Shown here: piece by piece, positions 61,391 to 64,000 of the stretch
Numbering within the stretch: position 1 is the first letter of the stretch
Layout of the letters: the number at the start of each line of letters is the position of its first letter
NCBI RefSeq assembly: GCF_017298635.1
Contig: NZ_CP071182.1
Span: 2,728,001 to 2,792,000 of the forward strand
Direction of reading: 5' to 3'
Source of the DNA: Paenalicyclobacillus mengziensis
GTDB lineage: Bacteria > Bacillota > Bacilli > Alicyclobacillales > Alicyclobacillaceae
Length of the DNA stretch: 64,000 nt
The notes under the pieces: generated by a model
Database searches by the model: none
Seen by the model: only the letters and a program-made list of their open reading frames with translations
What the model was told of the DNA's origin: nothing
Program-made: the position numbers and the translations under genes

Positions 61391-62989
61391 GTGTTCAATC
61401 CGTTTAATCGAAAAGACTACACCCATCCCTACAGTGACCGACCGAAACCCAAGGTTCCGGATTACCGGGATGCGCCGAAACTGACTGGGAATCTGAATCG
61501 GACCCTGGAATACATCCGGGACACCGCCGGCAGAAGCGATGATTTCATTGTTCGTCGAACCGTCGTCCGTGACTTCGAAGCGAGCCTTGTCTATTATCAA
61601 ACGGTTGCGGATCAGAACCAGGTCCAGACGGTCATGGAGGCAATTCAAAAACATGATTTTCCTCGGGTTTCTCAAAAAGAACTGCCGTTCTATGTGATGC
61701 GAAAGGTCATTCCACTCGGCAACGCTATCTTCATGGACAATTTCTGGGAGATTCGGGAGGCGCTCACACGGGGCGTTCTTGTCCTTTTTATTGACGGACT
61801 GAATGTTGCGCTCACGATGGGGAAACGAAAAATTGAACACCGTGCAGTGGAACCGCCCCTGTCTGAATCGAGCACACGGGGTCCCCAGATTGCGTTCATC
61901 GAAAGTATCGACGTGAATATTGGCATTCTTCGCTGGACGCTGACGAGCGACGCCCTGACGATCAAAGAATTGATGGTTGGGTATCGCAGCCGCACCCGTG
62001 TTGCTGTCCTGTACGAGCACGATGTTGCCAATCCCAATCTCGTGAACACCGTGATTAAACGAATTCAAGCCGTCCATGTCGACAAACTGACCGGTAGTGC
62101 GACCCTCGAACAGCGGATCGTCGATAACCACTGGACCATTTTTCCCCTCACCCGTTCCACGACACGGGTGGATAACTGCGTCAAAGAAGTGGGGCAAGGG
62201 AAGGTTCTCATCCTCGTCGACGGAGATCCGTCCGCACTCTTGGTACCAGGGACGGTGATGGACTTCTTTCAGACTATGGAGGACGACCAGCATACCTGGA
62301 TTGAAGCCACACTGGTTCGTTGGCTTCGCATGACTGCATTTGTCATTTCGTTTTACCTGCCCGCTTTGTACATTGCGTTTACAGATTTTAATCCGGAATT
62401 AATGCCCCATTCCCTCACCCTTGCGATTGCCCAGTCCCGTGAAGGGGTTCCGTTCAACGCGGCAACCGAGGTCATGATCATGCAGTTCGTTATGGAAATC
62501 ATTCGTGAAGCTGCCCTTCGTATGCCTAAAGTGATGGGTCAGACAATCGGCATCGTTGGGGGTTTGGTGCTCGGTCAAGCAGCCGTGGCAGCAAGTCTTG
62601 TGAGTAACATTCTGATTGTGATCATTGCCCTGACCGCAATCAGTGTTTTTGTTCTCCCGAGCTACGAATTTGCCACCACGCTTCGTTTTTTGATGTGGAT
62701 GAACATTCTTGGCGCATCCTTTTTTGGATTTTATGGTGTGATGATCGTCGTAATTTTAATCATGTTTCACGCAGCGTCGTTAAAGTCATTCGGACTTTCG
62801 TATTTGGAGCCGATTTCCGGTGAACACTGGCGGGATTTCTTTTTGGATGGCATCATTCGCTTCCCAATCCCGATGCTCGACAAACGCGCGGCACATTACC
62901 ACGATCAGGAAAACACGCGCGCCGCAGATTATACCGACCCTGCCCTGCACCCAATGCTGGAAGTGCCAAAACGGCGGGGCAAATCATGA
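61391..62989 (+). CDS. Spore germination receptor A subunit (GerA family)
   Basis: About 532 residues from GTG 61391, which has GCGAGGAGCG upstream; an in-frame GTG at 61361 lacks a site. The long hydrophilic N-terminal domain includes DDFIVRRTVVRDFEASLVYY, and the mid region GILRWTLTSDALTIKELMVG. A group of membrane helices (about 315-470) includes TEVMIMQFVMEIIREAALRM and PKVMGQTIGIVGGLVLGQAA, the conserved GerA core. FGLSYLEPISG and RFPIPMLDKR are the usual C-terminal motifs. Together with B and C subunits it forms a nutrient receptor in the inner spore membrane that starts germination. It overlaps the C-subunit gene as ATGA. Confidence 0.93.
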   Translation: MFNPFNRKDYTHPYSDRPKPKVPDYRDAPKLTGNLNRTLEYIRDTAGRSDDFIVRRTVVRDFEASLVYYQTVADQNQVQTVMEAIQKHDFPRVSQKELPFYVMRKVIPLGNAIFMDNFWEIREALTRGVLVLFIDGLNVALTMGKRKIEHRAVEPPLSESSTRGPQIAFIESIDVNIGILRWTLTSDALTIKELMVGYRSRTRVAVLYEHDVANPNLVNTVIKRIQAVHVDKLTGSATLEQRIVDNHWTIFPLTRSTTRVDNCVKEVGQGKVLILVDGDPSALLVPGTVMDFFQTMEDDQHTWIEATLVRWLRMTAFVISFYLPALYIAFTDFNPELMPHSLTLAIAQSREGVPFNAATEVMIMQFVMEIIREAALRMPKVMGQTIGIVGGLVLGQAAVAASLVSNILIVIIALTAISVFVLPSYEFATTLRFLMWMNILGASFFGFYGVMIVVILIMFHAASLKSFGLSYLEPISGEHWRDFFLDGIIRFPIPMLDKRAAHYHDQENTRAADYTDPALHPMLEVPKRRGKS

Positions 62990-64000
62990 GGATGCCGTTC
63001 AAACAATGGCTCACGGTCGGGGTCACCGTCAGTTTGCTCATCTTTTTGCCGGGTTGCTGGGATTATGCATCGATCAACACCCGTACTGCCGTGATGGGAG
63101 TTGGCATTGATCCAGCAGAAGACCCTGGAAAATTTGAGGTCACCATCCAGTTTCCTCTGCTCGGAAAGACACCCAGCAGTGGACAAACAACCAATCCGAG
63201 CGACACATCGTCCTACCAAAATATCTCAACGGAGGCGGTGTCCTTGGCGGAAGCATTTCACAACTTGCAGCGAAAAATGGACCGGGAAATCGATACTTCG
63301 GAACTCCGCGCGATCGTTGTCAACGAAAACCTTTCCGGTGAACTCATGGACAGTGCAATTTCCCAATTCATGCGTCTGCCACGCATGAATCGATTGGCGT
63401 ACTTGCTCGTCACACCAGAGCCTGCCAAGAAGATCCTTTCAACGAACGTTTCCGACGCCGCCCCGATGGATTTTGTCGACAGGACCTTCAAAGTTAGACA
63501 ACAGGGTTATGTCATTCGCCGTGAACTCTGGCAATATTGGCGGGATACGACCCAACTTGGGGTCTCACCTGTGATTCCGATTGTCCAAACAGAACCAACA
63601 TCGGCAAGCAGTTCGGACGCCCTCGTGTTTGGCGGTGTGTGCGTCTACCAAAACAACCAGCGTCTTTTTACACTGAACAAAAAAGAAACCTTTTATATAA
63701 ATCTTTTAATGGGGAAAGTACGTGGTATGTCTTTTGATGTTCCAATCGGTGAAAGTACCGTTACTTTGACCGACGTCCGTGCCAAAAACCGCGTCCGCTG
63801 CACAAAGGCCGGAAATACCATCGTCCTATCAGACCGAATTCAGGTGGTCGGGTCACTCGCAAAAATTGTAGACCCATCGCCCAAACCAATTCCGCCAACT
63901 GATGTGATCAAGCTCGAATCTCAAATTTCGAGTTACTTGACCGAACAGTTGACGGCAACCTTAGAGAAACTGCAGGCATCAAAAGCGGATACGATCGGGT
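62986..64000 (+). CDS. Spore germination receptor C subunit lipoprotein (GerC family), partial
   Basis: ATG 62986 overlaps the gerA-type stop, and the frame is open to the end of the window (338 codons so far). The N-terminus has a lipoprotein signal (VTVSLLIFLPGCWDYASINT) with Cys near residue 24, and the CWD motif of GerC proteins. GVGIDPAEDPGKFEVTIQFP and later REIDTSELRAIVVNENLSGE with ISQFMRLPRMNRLAYLLVTP match the Ger(x)C family. The mature protein would be anchored to the outer face of the inner spore membrane. The C-terminal domain is cut by the window edge. A B-subunit gene is expected next. Confidence 0.93.
   Translation, partial: MRMPFKQWLTVGVTVSLLIFLPGCWDYASINTRTAVMGVGIDPAEDPGKFEVTIQFPLLGKTPSSGQTTNPSDTSSYQNISTEAVSLAEAFHNLQRKMDREIDTSELRAIVVNENLSGELMDSAISQFMRLPRMNRLAYLLVTPEPAKKILSTNVSDAAPMDFVDRTFKVRQQGYVIRRELWQYWRDTTQLGVSPVIPIVQTEPTSASSSDALVFGGVCVYQNNQRLFTLNKKETFYINLLMGKVRGMSFDVPIGESTVTLTDVRAKNRVRCTKAGNTIVLSDRIQVVGSLAKIVDPSPKPIPPTDVIKLESQISSYLTEQLTATLEKLQASKADTIG

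Noticed and set aside
61355..62293. 312-codon open frame on the minus strand opposite the gerA-type gene
   Set aside because: It mirrors a clearly conserved GerA-family gene on the plus strand and its translation resembles no family.

Overview
The window looks like the chromosome of an endospore-forming Bacillota, most like Alicyclobacillus or a close relative. The grounds are a gerA/gerC germinant-receptor operon, a spoVK-type gene, a DUF4025 (YozQ-like) gene, strong AGGAGG-type ribosome sites, frequent GTG/TTG starts and intermediate GC. The genus is an inference from gene content. I saw no rRNA, tRNA or CRISPR array.

Region 1 (1-22.6 kb) is a decaying surface-polysaccharide locus: the tail of a polymerase-like protein, five GT4 and three GT2 glycosyltransferases, a CatB-type acetyltransferase, a Wzx-type flippase, and remnants of two more acetyltransferases and a DPM-synthase/GtrA gene. 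Between 8.4 and 16.4 kb, nested transposons have split one WcaF-like acetyltransferase gene into three pieces. An IS1380-family element (duplication ATAAA) itself carries an IS3-family element (ATAG). A second TIR-bounded element (TTA) contains an IS91-like pair and a DDE transposase. Removing the TIR-bounded element rejoins the acetyltransferase frame exactly.

Region 2 (22.6-29.5 kb) is a compact RiPP-type locus: a fused E1-like/YcaO cyclodehydratase ending in PHPFP, a 49-residue precursor-like peptide with its own promoter and a downstream hairpin, a nucleotidyltransferase, an HPr-kinase-like kinase, a PqqD-like recognition protein, an S24/S26-type peptidase and an ABC exporter. The four genes from the kinase to the exporter overlap end to start. 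The accessory set resembles paeninodin-type lasso clusters, but no lasso cyclase or B2 protease is present and a YcaO is. This is the best candidate here for an undescribed system.

Region 3 (29.6-42.1 kb) is mostly chromosomal: galU, a MerR/RacA-like coiled-coil protein, a 2704-residue cyclic beta-1,2-glucan synthase, small proteins, and a spoVK gene cut off just after Walker B.

Region 4 (42.1 to about 59.5 kb) starts at the spoVK break and looks like an integrated plasmid or phage-like element. It has tandem-HTH and excisionase-like proteins, an AEP primase-like replication protein, an MqsA-like regulator plus ATPase behind three palindromes at 42-bp spacing, a replication-relaxation protein, a BRO-type antirepressor, secreted proteins (one of 1096 residues with five Ig-like repeats) and insertion sequences. 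Five copies of a roughly 30-bp element built on TTGCCGTACAG lie shortly upstream of starts, suggesting a regulon internal to the element.

Region 5 (59.5-64 kb) has two convergent, overlapping DUF4046-like paralogues and the start of a gerA-gerC operon that runs off the end.
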